Positions 46,640-58,199 of a stretch of DNA of 64,000 nucleotides are shown here, in pieces (the stretch's first letter is position 1; every line of letters begins with the position of its first letter). Position numbers and translations under genes: made by a program. This DNA comes from Acholoe squamosa (Eukaryota > Annelida > Polychaeta > Phyllodocida > Polynoidae), in the NCBI GenBank assembly GCA_949317995.1, contig OX439051.1:45883250-45947249 (forward strand), written 5' to 3'. The notes under the pieces were generated by a model, which was given only the letters and a program-made list of their open reading frames with translations, was not told where the DNA came from and did not search any database.

Positions 46640-48512
46640 TTTAGCCTTCTTACCGTAGAGGAAAATAGACTAGAGGACTCCTATTTTCCTTAGCGTGTAA
46701 GCACTTATTAAGATAGATAGTGCAGACATAGCAAAGCTAGCAATTTCCATGAGTGGATGTGAGGTGATAGTGTCAACAGTACTGAAAAGGTTTTCAAAAA
46801 TCATCTGGTGATTTTGCCTCCTTCAATAGTGTTTTGGCAGTGTTTCTTAGATCTAATGCATTCTTTTGCAGGACGGTCATTTTATCTAATTGTGAATATA
46901 GCAAGTCAATACCTTTTGATTTAAATATTTCGCTTCTCAATGTCAGTTCTGCTCCCGACTTGTTCCAGGCAGAATCATTGAAATGAATTAATAAGGGTAA
47001 ATTGTAAGCATGGTGAATAATATGGTCATTGAAATCACCTCTAATGCAGGTCACATTATGGTTTACTAGAATTAGTCCCTCAATCTCTATTTTACAATAG
47101 CATGGTACTTTGGTCACAAAATAAGATGCCATGTTTTGAATTAGACGTTGTTTCCCGGCACACTCCATGATGAGTGTGTCGCTGTTTGACCTTATTAAGT
47201 AAGAGTCAAATGATATTGGTATTGCCACAGGTGACAGTTTCCTTGTTGGGTTTATTATATTAGAATTGCACAATTCCTTAATCAGTGCTGTATTGTCAAG
47301 TAGTAATGCTAACATGCAAGTTGGTTTTTGAATGTTTCTTGTTGGAAGTGTTAGTGGGCAAATGAAAACACTTTGCTCCTTGCAAAGAGTTAAAAGATTA
47401 CCGTCGAGCTCAAAATATCTTCCTATTTTGTTTGATAACACGATGTGGTGGCTATCGGCTGATAGTACTGTATAACCAGCCCCCTCAGTGGTGTGTGGTT
47501 TCAATGGGACCGGGGTCACATGTATATTATACAGATCGTAGGTTTCATCCAATGAACAAATTCAAATTCTAATCTTGATGGTTACTGATTTTCGAGTCAC
47601 TGATATCAATTTAGAAGCTTCACGATAGTAGTGACTCAGTGGGATATTACAAACCCTAAGGCTGATATTGTCTCTTTCTAGTGATTGATTCATTAACTTT
47701 AGTGAATTATGCAAATGGTTCATTGGGACCAGGACAGCTGATAACTTTCCGGTAGCGGTTCTTTCGATTTCATGTATCAGTTTGGACATTCTATTATTAT
47801 ATCTAATCTGAGTGAGAAGTTGGGTTGTGCCTATCTGTAATAACAATTTATTCCTTTGTTTTACATACATAATTCTATACAGTTTATTGTATAAGTGAGT
47901 GATGTTATGTTCAAATCTTACTATCTCGGTTTCTAACTCACCTAGTGCCAACATTGTGATATTTGTGTTTTCTGCTGAGATGAGTTGAGTGACATAATTA
48001 TAATTTGCCATTTTGTAGATAGTTTCTATCATGTCGTTGTATGTGGTAAATTCCACACTTACTTCTTTTTCTAAATGGGCTAATCTTTTATCTTCCTGAT
48101 TGAATTGGTCTTCCGTCGCTACGCCTGTCACTAGAGATAGTAAATCGCCAATTGGTTCCAAAATAGCTTCTCTCTTATCTCGTGAAATGTCAGAATGACT
48201 ATTTAGTCTGTCATGAAGTCGAATGGTTTTCTCATATTCTTCTTGTATTAGTCGATCTAATTCTCTGAACTCATTTCTAGTTGCTTCGTCTGAATGTTCG
48301 TCTAAGAAATAGTCAGTGATTCTAATTGGGTTCTTGATTGATTTGTACAGAGTAAAATCAACATTGTATTTGAAGTCTTGGTGCGTGACACCATGAATAA
48401 GTGGCTTTCCTTCTTTTTTGAATACAACTCCATAATTCTGTCTAAGTATAATATTGTCAGAATACACAATATTAAAAATGCATAAACTTACCAGTAAATA
48501 CAGAGAATGCAT
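46640..48512 (-). pseudogene. env: B2 envelope-like gene, F-protein type (fossil)
   Basis: The start has a clear signal peptide (MHSLYLLVSLCIFNIVYS). About 110 residues in, a basic furin-type site (SRDKR) is followed by a hydrophobic Gly-containing segment (IGDLLSLVTGVATEDQF), the layout of baculovirus F and insect errantivirus Env proteins. Long helical heptad-like regions follow, then a domain of scattered cysteines (YFELDGNLLTLC ... VFICPLT ... CMLALLL). A membrane-like hydrophobic stretch lies at the 3' end (around 46690-46760). The gene is downstream of pol on the same strand. About two breaks. Assignment is by layout, not by a database match. Confidence 0.7.
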
Positions 48513-48764
48513 GGTGGTGTGGTGTATGAGGAGTGCGCTCCACTGTCACATAGTGTAGGTGTGTACTGTATGCTTGCTGTGCGCTGTACTGAGTGGGTGT
48601 GTGATTAAGTGGGCTATATATATATATATGATATGCTAATGAGGATGGTTATCCTATTAATGGAAAGTAGTTATCCTGTGCCTATCCGATCATGTGTATG
48701 TCTTATCCGATGATGTCGGGCCTATAATTTGATAATTCTACTAATTTTGGGTGTTGTTACAAAT
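48513..48764 (-). promoter_or_regulatory. Possible internal promoter before the B2 envelope-like gene
   Basis: A TATATATATATA run (48617-48630) lies about 110 bases upstream of the envelope ATG, followed by a CA-rich leader and a start in perfect Kozak context (ACCACCATG). Errantiviruses normally express env by splicing, so this is only a possibility. Confidence 0.3.
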
Positions 48765-49361
48765 TTATCCCCATGAGTTATCCGGTATTAGTGTCGTACA
48801 TTCAAGGTGCTTTCTATAGTGATATCCTAATATGGTTTTAATTCTTTCATTATTTAGATCAAATTTATACCTGGGGGATTCAGAGGATTCGGAGTTTGAA
48901 TCAGAATCTGGTGCATCAATTGATCTCACACCAGTAGATCGCTTTCTCCAGTAGGGCTGTTCTCGCCTCCACTTGGCAAGTGTGTTATTTAAGCAGGTCT
49001 CGCATAATTCTTTTCGCGTCTGATTGGATGTCCAAGGGTAGAATCGAATGCTCAGCTCATAATAGCTGATCATGACCTGTATGGCTAGGAACGTTATGGC
49101 CCTAGCTATTGGCTCATGATATGTTTCTAAATCTAACGGTCGTGGGTCTTCACCAGTGAAGACACGTATCTCCTGGGAGATAGCAGCGAGGGTGGCAGGG
49201 TCGCTGAGATCTAACTTGTCGTGTAATAATTGGTCTTCCCAGACATAGGCTAGGCCTTTGTCAGAGGGGTGAGCCAATATTACTCTTTCCTGCCAAATTA
49301 TCTGCCTAGCAGTTTCAGCGTCATGCCCCCTCACGCCGTCCCTCCCTAGAATGGACGACAT
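48765..49361 (-). CDS. Unrecognised 198-codon gene of B2 between pol and env
   Basis: This open frame starts MSSILGRDGVRG and has a conserved-looking helical N-terminal half (QIIWQERVILAHPSDKG, YVWEDQLLHD), a hydrophobic helix (ARAITFLAIQVMISYYEL), then CETCLNN, an acidic Ser-rich linker (DAPDSDSNSESSESP) and a basic end with YHYRKHLEC. No signal peptide or zinc-knuckle pattern. It does not look like pol or env, and I do not recognise it. Length and position suggest an accessory gene of the element. It may simply be a long open frame in fossil DNA, but its composition argues for real coding. Confidence 0.5.
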   Translation of the reverse strand: MSSILGRDGVRGHDAETARQIIWQERVILAHPSDKGLAYVWEDQLLHDKLDLSDPATLAAISQEIRVFTGEDPRPLDLETYHEPIARAITFLAIQVMISYYELSIRFYPWTSNQTRKELCETCLNNTLAKWRREQPYWRKRSTGVRSIDAPDSDSNSESSESPRYKFDLNNERIKTILGYHYRKHLECTTLIPDNSWG

Positions 49362-49483
49362 GTTCCATGACGAACCGTCTAAGTGATCGACTTTTGGTCT
49401 ATTTGAATTTTGGAGATTTAATAGGTAATCAAAATTATTATTGCTGGAAATAATGTAAAGGCTGGTATAAGCTTCAAGCTGGT

Positions 49484-49528
<45 letters not shown>

Positions 49529-50693
49529 ATAAATATGTTTTTAAATAGTTTTAGTGGTATTAAAGTCGCCTCACTGATTATCCCATGGTATAGGGCCAAT
49601 AATATGATTATAGCAAAACTGTAATATACTTGTTCAATTCATGATACAGGACTACATAGTAGAGAGGGGACTAAATGTTTATGGACTTCTTGGGTGTTAC
49701 TACCATCTCTGGACTCTACAATCAGTCAAGATCTAAACCCTAATTGATTTCAGAATTCCTAAAGTTGTATACCCTATATAAAAGCGTATTGCCTACCTGC
49801 TGGACTCTGCCCACACGAAACCTGGAGAGGTCATTTCAGTAGTTGATGGGGCGTGACTGATAACATCAAAGCTTTGAAGTTCAATCAGTTGTGGTTTTGC
49901 CATGTGGCTAACCCAACCTTATATATCTATTTTCATGTGTTTTTTTGTTTTTCTTGTCAATCAACCGGCAATATGATACAAAGGATCAGCTACTCCCCTT
50001 CAACTGTTTGCTCACAGCCTCTGCTTGGTGATTGACCGTCATTAACATTTCCCATAAATGCATCCACTCCCGGGGCCCTTGGGTGTGAACATTTCATATC
50101 TTGAACAAGTTTCCCCACAAACTATTAACCCATAATCAGGTTGAGATTTAATCAATTAAATCTATTGATAATGTCTTTGCCTATCAGTCATGTTGCCCAT
50201 CCCCTGAGCTAAATACCAATTTCGATTACTGCATGTAGCAATATGCGTGTTTCAGCCTTTTAGCATACAACTTTCTGAAGAAGGGGGTCTCTTGTCACCA
50301 CAGAACTTAACTGACTGGACGCCATATAACCAATATCCATAATTAATAATTTTTCGGAGTTTCTTTGGATCCCCATCCCATGTTTATCTCCCTACCAGTC
50401 TACCTAACATATTTGAATATCCTAGTTATTGCTATAATGGCCACTCCATAGGATAAGTAATGACTTTGATTATCCGGCGTCAGCGTGTGAATCCTATCTC
50501 ATGAAATGATAAGGATGAAATCTGAGTAATGTTTAATTGTATAGTACAAAATGTTGGTATAGGACAGATGTGATGACGAGTCCCTGGTCTGTGGGAGAAT
50601 TTTGTGCTGGTATGATGCGTTCCCACACGTTAAATATGTAAATTTATTAAAATTTTGAGTTACATACTCCTAAAATGCACACATGTTGTTAGT
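49362..50693 (-). other. Non-coding stretch of B2 between pol and the 198-codon gene
   Basis: About 1.3 kb without a recognised gene. It holds an (AT)n run at 49486-49524. The middle (49640-50330) may be a separate old insertion, but no ends or duplication are visible. Confidence 0.5.
49486..49524. repeat. (AT)n microsatellite
   Basis: About 19 uninterrupted AT units. Confidence 0.95.
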
Positions 50694-53600
50694 TTATCGT
50701 CTTTTCCGTCTGGATGCCATGGCTTTTGCTTTTTGGTTTATTCTTGGATTGTCTGTTTTGCTTAATTCTGTATGTCCTATTACGTCTGGATCTAATAACT
50801 TTCCCATGGAACCTGGAATCTCTAATCTCTTTAATATTGCCTGTTTTGAGGCTGTTGTGATTGGTTTTCTCAGGCGTTCAATATTAATTGACTTTTTGGT
50901 CATTTTACCATCTGAAAGTCGACGTAAATGAGCAGTATAGGGTGAACAACGTTCAGTTACCATATAGGGGCCTGAGTATGTTGCTTGTAGTTTCTTGCTG
51001 GTATTTGGTTTTAATAAGTTTGGTATGTACAGGTATATGATATCTCTAACGGCGTAGTCTGTTGTGGATTTGATTTTACTATCATGTCTATTCTTCATTC
51101 CTTTGTGTGTTTTTAATAAGGTATCGGCAGCCAGCTTCTCTTTGTTTAATTAAGTAGATGATCATTTCCTTTTCATCCTTAAAATCTGTCTTATTGAACA
51201 ATGCTAACGATGCGTCCGTTGGTAACATTGGTTGCTTCCCGAAGATGATAAAGTTTGGCGAATATCCCGTAGTTTGACTGACAGTGTTATTTAAGCCGAA
51301 AACTACTGATTGAAGATACAGGTTCCAATTCTTCTGATCTTTAAAAATAGATGATCTTAATGAGTTTTCTATTGATTGATTACTTCGCTCCACAGCTCCT
51401 TGACTTTTGGAACAAAATGAACTCCCGAAAATCTGCTTAATTCCGAATTTAGAGCAGAATAACTTAGTTAATTTTGATGTGAATATCGAACCGTTATCTG
51501 TGTACATCACACTTTGGAGACCATGAATACATATGACTTTGTCTATGTAATCTAATATGAAGGATGCGCTGGTCTCCCCCTCCTTTTTGGGGTCTCAGAC
51601 TCCGGCTGAGGTTTTGCAACATCCCTAAATGTTATATTTGGGTCAGATTCTTTTAATGCTTTAGCTCTTGTTATAGCATTGAGTTTATGCTTTTGGGTAG
51701 ACCTTTTACCAATTGTGGGCTTTTTAGCTTTGGCATGCTTACCTATTGGTACGTAGCCTGCTTGCTGAGCTTTAGCCTCCCATGGGATTCCGTCTTTTAG
51801 AATGGATCTTGGTTTAAACATTAAAATGGGTGAAGCTGGTACGGGGTCGCTTGGTTTAAAGGTTTCAGTGATTTCTATATCAGAGAATCTGGTCATTTTG
51901 GGTGGTAATACTACTTTACCTTGTAGTTTAATTGGTAATGGTTCATCCTCCTGTGATGGATATCTTCGTCTCGATAGGAAATCGGCTACTATGTTTGCTT
52001 TGCCATCTAGATATTTAACAGTGAAATCATATGACATAAAAAGGTCTAGTCAGCGAGCTAATTGGCCATTGGTTATTGCTTCTTTTTTATTAAAAAGTGA
52101 TACCAGTGCTGTGTGGTCTGAGTGGATAGTAAAATGTGAGCATTCAGTATATAGATGGAACCTGCTAATGGCAAATACTACTGCTTTCATTTCTCTGTCT
52201 GTAGTACCATATCTCCTTTCTTGTTCAGTTAATGTCCTACCAGCAAATTCTATTGGTCTATAAAATCCATTTTCATCTTGCTGTGTTCATGCAGCACCAA
52301 CACTATAACCAGAACTGTCAGTAAAAATTGAGAATTCTTTGGAAAAATCTGGGAATTTGAGTGTGACATCGTCGTATATAGATTTCTTGATTTTATCAAA
52401 TGCCCTTTGACACTTCCCTGTCCATACAAAAGGTACTGATTCCTTCGTTAATTCATTTAAAGATGCCATAATTTGGCTAAAACCCTTAATGAATCTTTTA
52501 TAGAATTGAGCCATTCCATTAAAACTTTTCAATTCGGATTTGTTTACTGGTGATTTAAAGATTTTTAGAGGCCATAATTTATCTGGTGTAGGTGACATAC
52601 CGTCCTCAGTAATTCTGAACCCGAGGAAGTCAATTTTTGTGTATCCAAACTCACATTTTTGGGGTTTGAATTTCAGGTTACCTTTGACAATGATTTTCAT
52701 TACTTCATCTAGATCTTCTAAATGCCTTTCCCATGTTGGGCTGTATACAGCTATATCATCGACGTAGGCACATGCATTACGATATTTACACTTTGCCATG
52801 AGCCGCTCCATAATGTCTTGGTATCGTACACCTGATATATTCATTCCCATAGGAATTGAATTCATGACATATCGTCGGCCGTTCGCTGAGAATGCTGTGA
52901 TGTGTTTTGACTCTTCAGCTAATGGAATTTTGATAAATCCATACCTGGCTTTGGTACTAAGAATGCGGGTGAATTAAATTCGCTAGGAGTGGTCAATTCT
53001 GTAATTACACCTTGTTGTAATTGTCTTTCCAATTGGTGTTTCATGATACTCTCTTTCTTCGGTGACAGTCTGTATGGTGGTTTGTAGGCTAAAGTGCTGT
53101 CATCTTTCAATTCAAGTTTAATAGTTGAATCAATTTTCCTACCGATGATGTTTTCATTTGTGACAAAGGCATTTTGGTTGTCCATTAGTACTTTTTCTAG
53201 TTGTTGTTTTTGTATAGTGCTCAGTTCAGGGTTGATTTTATATTTTGTTTTTTCTGACGGGTGATTTAGTTGTTTTAATACTTCTCCGCAGTTTATCGGA
53301 GTGAAAGCTGAGTTGGTGTTATTGTTAGTACCTTGGTGTTTTATATCATTGTTGGAAATATCTCCTAATGAAATCATAGTCATGGTGCTTGGTAATGGAT
53401 TGAATATTGCCACCTTGGTGAACTTATTCAATTTAAATTCAATATCTGATAGATTCGCCAATACAACTTTGACTGTATTTTTATTTCCATTAGGCGTTAC
53501 TATAATATGCTTTAATAAAAAGTCAGTTGGTTCAACAATGCTCTCTAGAATTCCTTGTGTTCCCTTCAGGCACGCGTGGGTGTCAATTGATCCTCTAGTA

Positions 53601-54208
53601 TGTAATTCTGAATTTGGAGGTATTATGACATTCTGTGATAGAATTACATCAGTTTTGATGTGTTCTGCCTCAGTCGTGTTGAATTTAATTTCGCCTAAAT
53701 ATTTCATTAAGAAGTTTACTCCGAGGACACATTCATGGTTCATTTTAGGTAGTACAAGAAATCTATAAGATAATTCTTTTCCATCTATGAAAATTTTAGC
53801 CTTTATTGCTTTAGTGGATTTAATTAACCGACCAGCTGCTATTGAAATTTTAATATTTGTGTGGCCATGATACAATTTGCAATTTTCTTCCATTAATTTA
53901 TGATATACCGCCTCACTTATGAAGCTTAGGGTGGCGCCTGTATCGACCAATGCCTTCACCGTGACACTTTCAATATTCAGATCTAAGCATAAGCTCTTGC
54001 TTTCCAATGGTACTCTTAGGATTTGCTTATATTTAGCTCCATGATTTCTATTTCTTAGAGTCAGATATATTCCTGGTGGTTCGAAATCGTCTTTCAATGA
54101 ATCATTACTGTCGTAATTAGAGTAGTCTTCGCGGTTTGAATAATATTCAGTATCTGATATTACTTCATCATATAAGGTATCTAGTGTGTTAAGTGATGGT
54201 ATACCCAT
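50694..54208 (-). pseudogene. B2 pol: protease, RT, RNase H, integrase (fossil)
   Basis: The protease active site reads VKALVDTGATLSFIS, followed by CVLGVNFLMKYL. RT has PSEFNSPAFLVPKPG and the catalytic box CAYVDDIAVYSPTWERHL. RNase H has the FTDSSGYSVGAA start and VADFLSRRRYP. A linker with an AT-hook-like RRGRPAH precedes integrase. Integrase has MYTDNGSIFTSKL and SQGAVERSNQSIE; its C-terminal domain has IIYLYIPNLLKP and YSGPYMV. The lineage is the same as B1 and clearly different from the E elements. About four breaks. Confidence 0.8.
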
Positions 54209-54322
54209 CGGGGATCTATCGGAGGGGTCCCTTTTACCGACTCTCCCTACATCCTATTCATGACCATTATTTTGCTGATCATCAAATTGATCATCTTGTT
54301 GATCATCCCCCATCTGGTTATC

Positions 54323-57300
54323 TCAATCATCATCTACCCATTCATCATAATCGTAATTATCATCCTGGTTATTATCACCCTCGATGTTGTTGAATCTGTT
54401 ATTTTGCTGTCTATTTTGTTGCCTATTCTGATTTTGGTTAATGGGGAATCTATTGTTTTGATTTCTATTAGGGTTTCTATTGAAATTTCTTTGATTTCCC
54501 TGATTGCCCTGTCTATTTCCTTGATCACCTTGGATAGGCTTATTTCCCTGATTGCTTTGGTTTGATCTTCCCTGATTATTTTGATTACCTTGGTAGTTGG
54601 ATCTATTGGGGTTTCTGTTTGGTGGTCTGTTTTGGTTGTTAGAAGATTGACCACTGCTCTGGTAATTACCCTGATTGTTTTGATAATTTCCCTGATTGTT
54701 CCAGTTTTGTCCCTGGTTTGGTCCCCAATTTTGGAATGGTCCATAATATGGTACAACGGCACATGGTGGGAATCCTGGGATGAATTGATTAAATCCCCAA
54801 TTTTGATAACTGCCATCATCCTGATTTGATTGATTGTTTTGATAACCTTGGTTGTTTTTGTATCCCTGATTGTTCTGGTAACCTTGATTTGATTGGAACC
54901 TTTTACCGTTATTAGAGTTATTATTCTGATAACCCTGGTTGTTATTCTGATAACCCTGGTTGTTATTCTGTCTTTGATTACCTCTGTTATTCTGGTTGGG
55001 GCCCATGTAGTTAAGGTCTGCATCTGCACTAATTCCATTTAGTTTTACTGTTGGTGCTTCAGCAGTTGCATGGTACTTAAACCGTCTTTCTTCTTTAGTT
55101 GCGACCATTTCTACATCATCGAAGTTTTTGAATGTACCCATATCGAAGGTGAGCACTTCCGCTATGTCAGGCTTATAACCTCTCACCAGTGCTTCAATCT
55201 TCGATTGCTTATCAATGTCAGTATTGAGAAGCAAGTCTACCATAGAGCTAGTGTAATCCCTTACAGATTCGCCATGCTTTTGTTTTCTATTACTATAGCC
55301 ATTTAGGATAAGGTCAGGGGTGAGTCTACTGAATTGTGTTATGAATGCACTGTAGACTGTGTCAGGGTCAACTGCTAATAGATTAGTTCCTGCCTCTAGA
55401 TTATCCAACCAAATTTTTGCTTTACCCTCTAGTAATTCTCGGAAGATTGTAGCGTGAATTTCATGTTTTTCAGGCCAGCATCCGTTTACATAAGATTTGA
55501 AATCTTTAAGAAAGCTTTTGGCTGATCGTGTTGGGGTAGCTTCCTTGAATTTTGGTGGTTTTGTAAATACCGAGGTGAGATTTGGGCTATTAGATTTACC
55601 GATGCTATGAAATACGACTTGTCGTCCTTGGCTATAATAAAAAGCCTCATTATTGTCAGTACTTTGTCTATAATTAGGACGAGTAGATGAATCATGTTGT
55701 GGATCTGGAGATTGGTGGGTTTGTTGCTGTTGCTGGGTGTGTTGTTTTGCATAAGTGGGAAGGTTTGGTGAACTTAAATATGTGTCTTGGTGGACAGCAC
55801 CTCTAATATAAAATTGGGTGTCTCCCGGAGGTTTCACCTGTAAGTCTCCACACCCTTGATCTGGTGAATAATGCACATTTAGACCATAACTATTGGGTCT
55901 GATTTCCACAGCTTTTCTTACATCTTTGACCACTTCCACTAAATAACCAACCTGTTTTTCTAGAGATGATTTTACATCTACTATATGCGGTGTCAGCTTA
56001 TTAACTGCTAACTCTTGTTTACGCTGAACATTTGTAATTTCATTTGTTAGTTTAGCACCTATTGATTCAAAATTTGAATCATTGGAAGCCTGTAATGTAT
56101 CAATTCTCAGATTGTTTGTATCTTTTTGGCTTTTAAGACTTTGCTCTATGCCTTCCGTTCTTATATTGAGTGCGGTGAAGTCTCTAGCTAGACCACTGAG
56201 CCCTGAATCAATTTCCCCTCTTAGCAGTTGTGTACAATTTTCAACTCTGGAGTCAATGGTACTCTGTATTTGATCGATGATTTCCGCCATTTCTCCATCT
56301 GTTATTGACTCAAAGTCGTCAGATAGTGTTTCAGTCGGACTAGTATTTGGTAAATCTCTTTCACTAAAATTGAGTATATATGGTAGATTTACTGTCAAAC
56401 GAGTTTTCACTTTTTCTGTTTGATTGATGGCATCATTGACAAGCATGTAAGTTTGTGTCTCGATATCGATAACATCTTTTTCAATTTGAGTATATGCGTC
56501 TACTTTAATTAACTCAGTTTGGGTCTCATCGTCTATTCTATGTACAGAACTAACCAATGTTTGTGTGTTGGCATCATATCGTCGTATTGATGTGGGTCGA
56601 TTTGTAACTGGATTGTATAAGAATTGTGAGTTAAATGCTGATGCGTCACTTCTGAAAATAAATCTATTAGCTATACTGAGGTCTCTACCGCGAGCAACTG
56701 GTCTTGGGGTAGAAGTGAAGGGTGGTACATATCTTGGGCTAATAGGTCTATTTTGTGTATAGATAGGCACAGTACCAGCCGCACTCACTATAGGACTAAA
56801 TGTTGGTTGAGTATTTAATTCTAATTCTGAATCAAGATCAATGTCAGAGTCTGATTTTTGCGTTGTCAATATTAATCTGTTCGTTGGATTCTTCTAATAT
56901 GGGTGTAATGGAATTGTCTATTTTTCTGGAAGTTGAAAGTCTAGCATGTTCTTTGAGATGTTGATAACTTTCGATAATAATACCTTGTTTTTCAAGTGAT
57001 TGTTTGATTTCATTTATAAATTTTCTGGCATGACTTAGAGGTGTTTCTGGTTTGGGTCTTACTACCGAATTATCGATTATTTCAGAACTACCAAATTCAA
57101 TTAGGACTATTGTTAATATCAAGGCGAGTGTTAACATTAGTAGCAATACTTACCTGTTGTTGGTTGATTTCTTGGAGTGACATTTGTAGGTCTTCATGCT
57201 GTCCTCCTATGGCGTGGTGTTCCTTGATAGTTTCCTTATATCTTGCGATTCCAGCCTCTAATGAAACTCTTTTGTCTTTAGTTAGCCTTAATTTAGCTTG

Positions 57301-57387
57301 TCTTTCTCTACTTAATTTAGCTTCTAGAGATTGTTTGTTTTTTTCAATGGTCGTTTTCCTAAGTGCACGCCTATCATTTTTGTTCAT
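54323..57387 (-). pseudogene. B2 gag with Gln/Asn-rich C-terminus (fossil)
   Basis: The N-terminal part is highly charged and helical (RRALRKTTIEKNKQSLEAKL). The middle has a helical region and a capsid-like domain (FKEATPTRSAKSFLKDFKSY, IWLDNLEAG, GESVRDYTSSMVDLLLNTD). The C-terminal 230 residues are strongly Gln/Asn/Gly-rich with repeats of NNQGYQN and no CCHC zinc knuckle. Such low-complexity ends may bind RNA or drive condensation in place of a knuckle, which is an inference. About two breaks. Confidence 0.75.
54390..55000 (-). repeat. Coding repeat array (NQGYQN units) in B2 gag
   Basis: Imperfect tandem repeats of 15-30 bp encode NQGYQN-type units. The plus strand reads as hydrophobic Ile/Leu frames that are only shadows. 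Confidence 0.7.
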
Positions 57388-57438
57388 TATTTTGAATGTT
57401 ATTCATTTTTAGAATTTTGATAATTCTCAGGGTCGAAA

Positions 57439-57454
57439 CCGCTGTTCTCCACCA
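57439..57454 (-). other. B2 primer-binding site
   Basis: Sense TGGTGGAGAACAGCGG, two bases after the LTR. The first ten bases equal the TRIM primer site. I do not name the tRNA with confidence. Confidence 0.55.
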
Positions 57455-57456
57455 AA

Positions 57457-57799
57457 TGTCAAGCGATGAATTTAATAAAATAAACTAGCAACTCGCCAAT
57501 AAATTACAATATCTTTATTGTTAAGCAGATGATAACGCTCCATCACTGACATAGAAGGATGTATCGTTTTGCGATACATATTGATAGTTCATATTGATCT
57601 AAAAGTAAATTGACAAGCTCGATACACTGAGTTCCATGTTGGCCTTACCTCTCAAGATATACAGAATCCATCATGAGTGTCTAATGAATTGGTCCCTCAG
57701 TTCTACACGGAGTGGTCGCGTGTAGACTGGCTCCATCTCCTACTCTAGCCCTGCGCACTCTGACTCTGGGTGCCCTGTGCTCATTGTTTATATTACTCT
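57457..57799 (-). repeat. 5' LTR of B2 (part), interrupted by E5
   Basis: It matches 44105-44470 with a few substitutions and small indels. E5 starts at 57800, and the rest of this LTR would resume beyond the window. Confidence 0.85.
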
Positions 57800-58174
57800 T
57801 GTAGAGGTACGTATTGTTTAACCATAGAGTTGGGTACCGTCTGACGTGGCGGGTGAGTCGAGTCGTCGGACGTTCCTCAGGTTCCGGATAGGTGGCAGCA
57901 CCGATCCGGGTCTGTGGGGACATCTGACGACGAACACCTGGGTCCTTATATAAAGCCCAGGGCTCAGCCGCTACGTCAGAGGCCCTTCTGGCCTCCGAAG
58001 AATGTAGACCACCATTAATCATTATTAGCTGCCCCTTCTATACTATCGGGTAGCCGTGAGTGTGCATTAGTAATAAATCTAACCGTTGGCATACACTTGA
58101 AACACCGTCTTACTCTTTCTTTCCGAATCGTAAGACCCGAACCCCCAGGTCCGTAAGGCCACAACCCCCTTACA
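57800..58174 (+). repeat. 5' LTR of E5
   Basis: The 375-bp LTR starts TGTAGAGGTACG and ends CTTACA, and has the TTATATAAAG box near 57951 in the conserved E-type core. Confidence 0.9.
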
Positions 58175-58175
58175 C

Positions 58176-58188
58176 TGGTGCCGTGACC
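58176..58188 (+). other. E5 primer-binding site (tRNA-His type)
   Basis: TGGTGCCGTGACC, one base after the LTR, identical to E2 and E3. Confidence 0.8.
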
Positions 58189-58199
58189 AGTTAATTCTG

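Larger units (their letters stand above)
44105..57799 (-). mobile_element. Errantivirus-like Gypsy element B2 with envelope-like gene, inserted in B1
   Basis: Minus-strand element of at least 13.7 kb. In order it has a partial 5' LTR (57457-57799, cut by E5), a primer site (57439-57454), gag, pol, an unrecognised 198-codon gene, an envelope-like gene, about 2 kb of 3' DNA with repeats and an antisense frame, a polypurine tract (44683-44697) and the 3' LTR (44105-44682). The LTRs differ at only a few substitutions plus small indels, so the insertion is fairly recent. Broken in roughly six to eight places. Its 5' end lies beyond E5, outside the window. Confidence 0.85.

Noticed and set aside
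54260-54829. Hydrophobic Ile/Leu-rich plus-strand frames
   Set aside because: They are the antisense of the Gln/Asn-rich codons of B2 gag.
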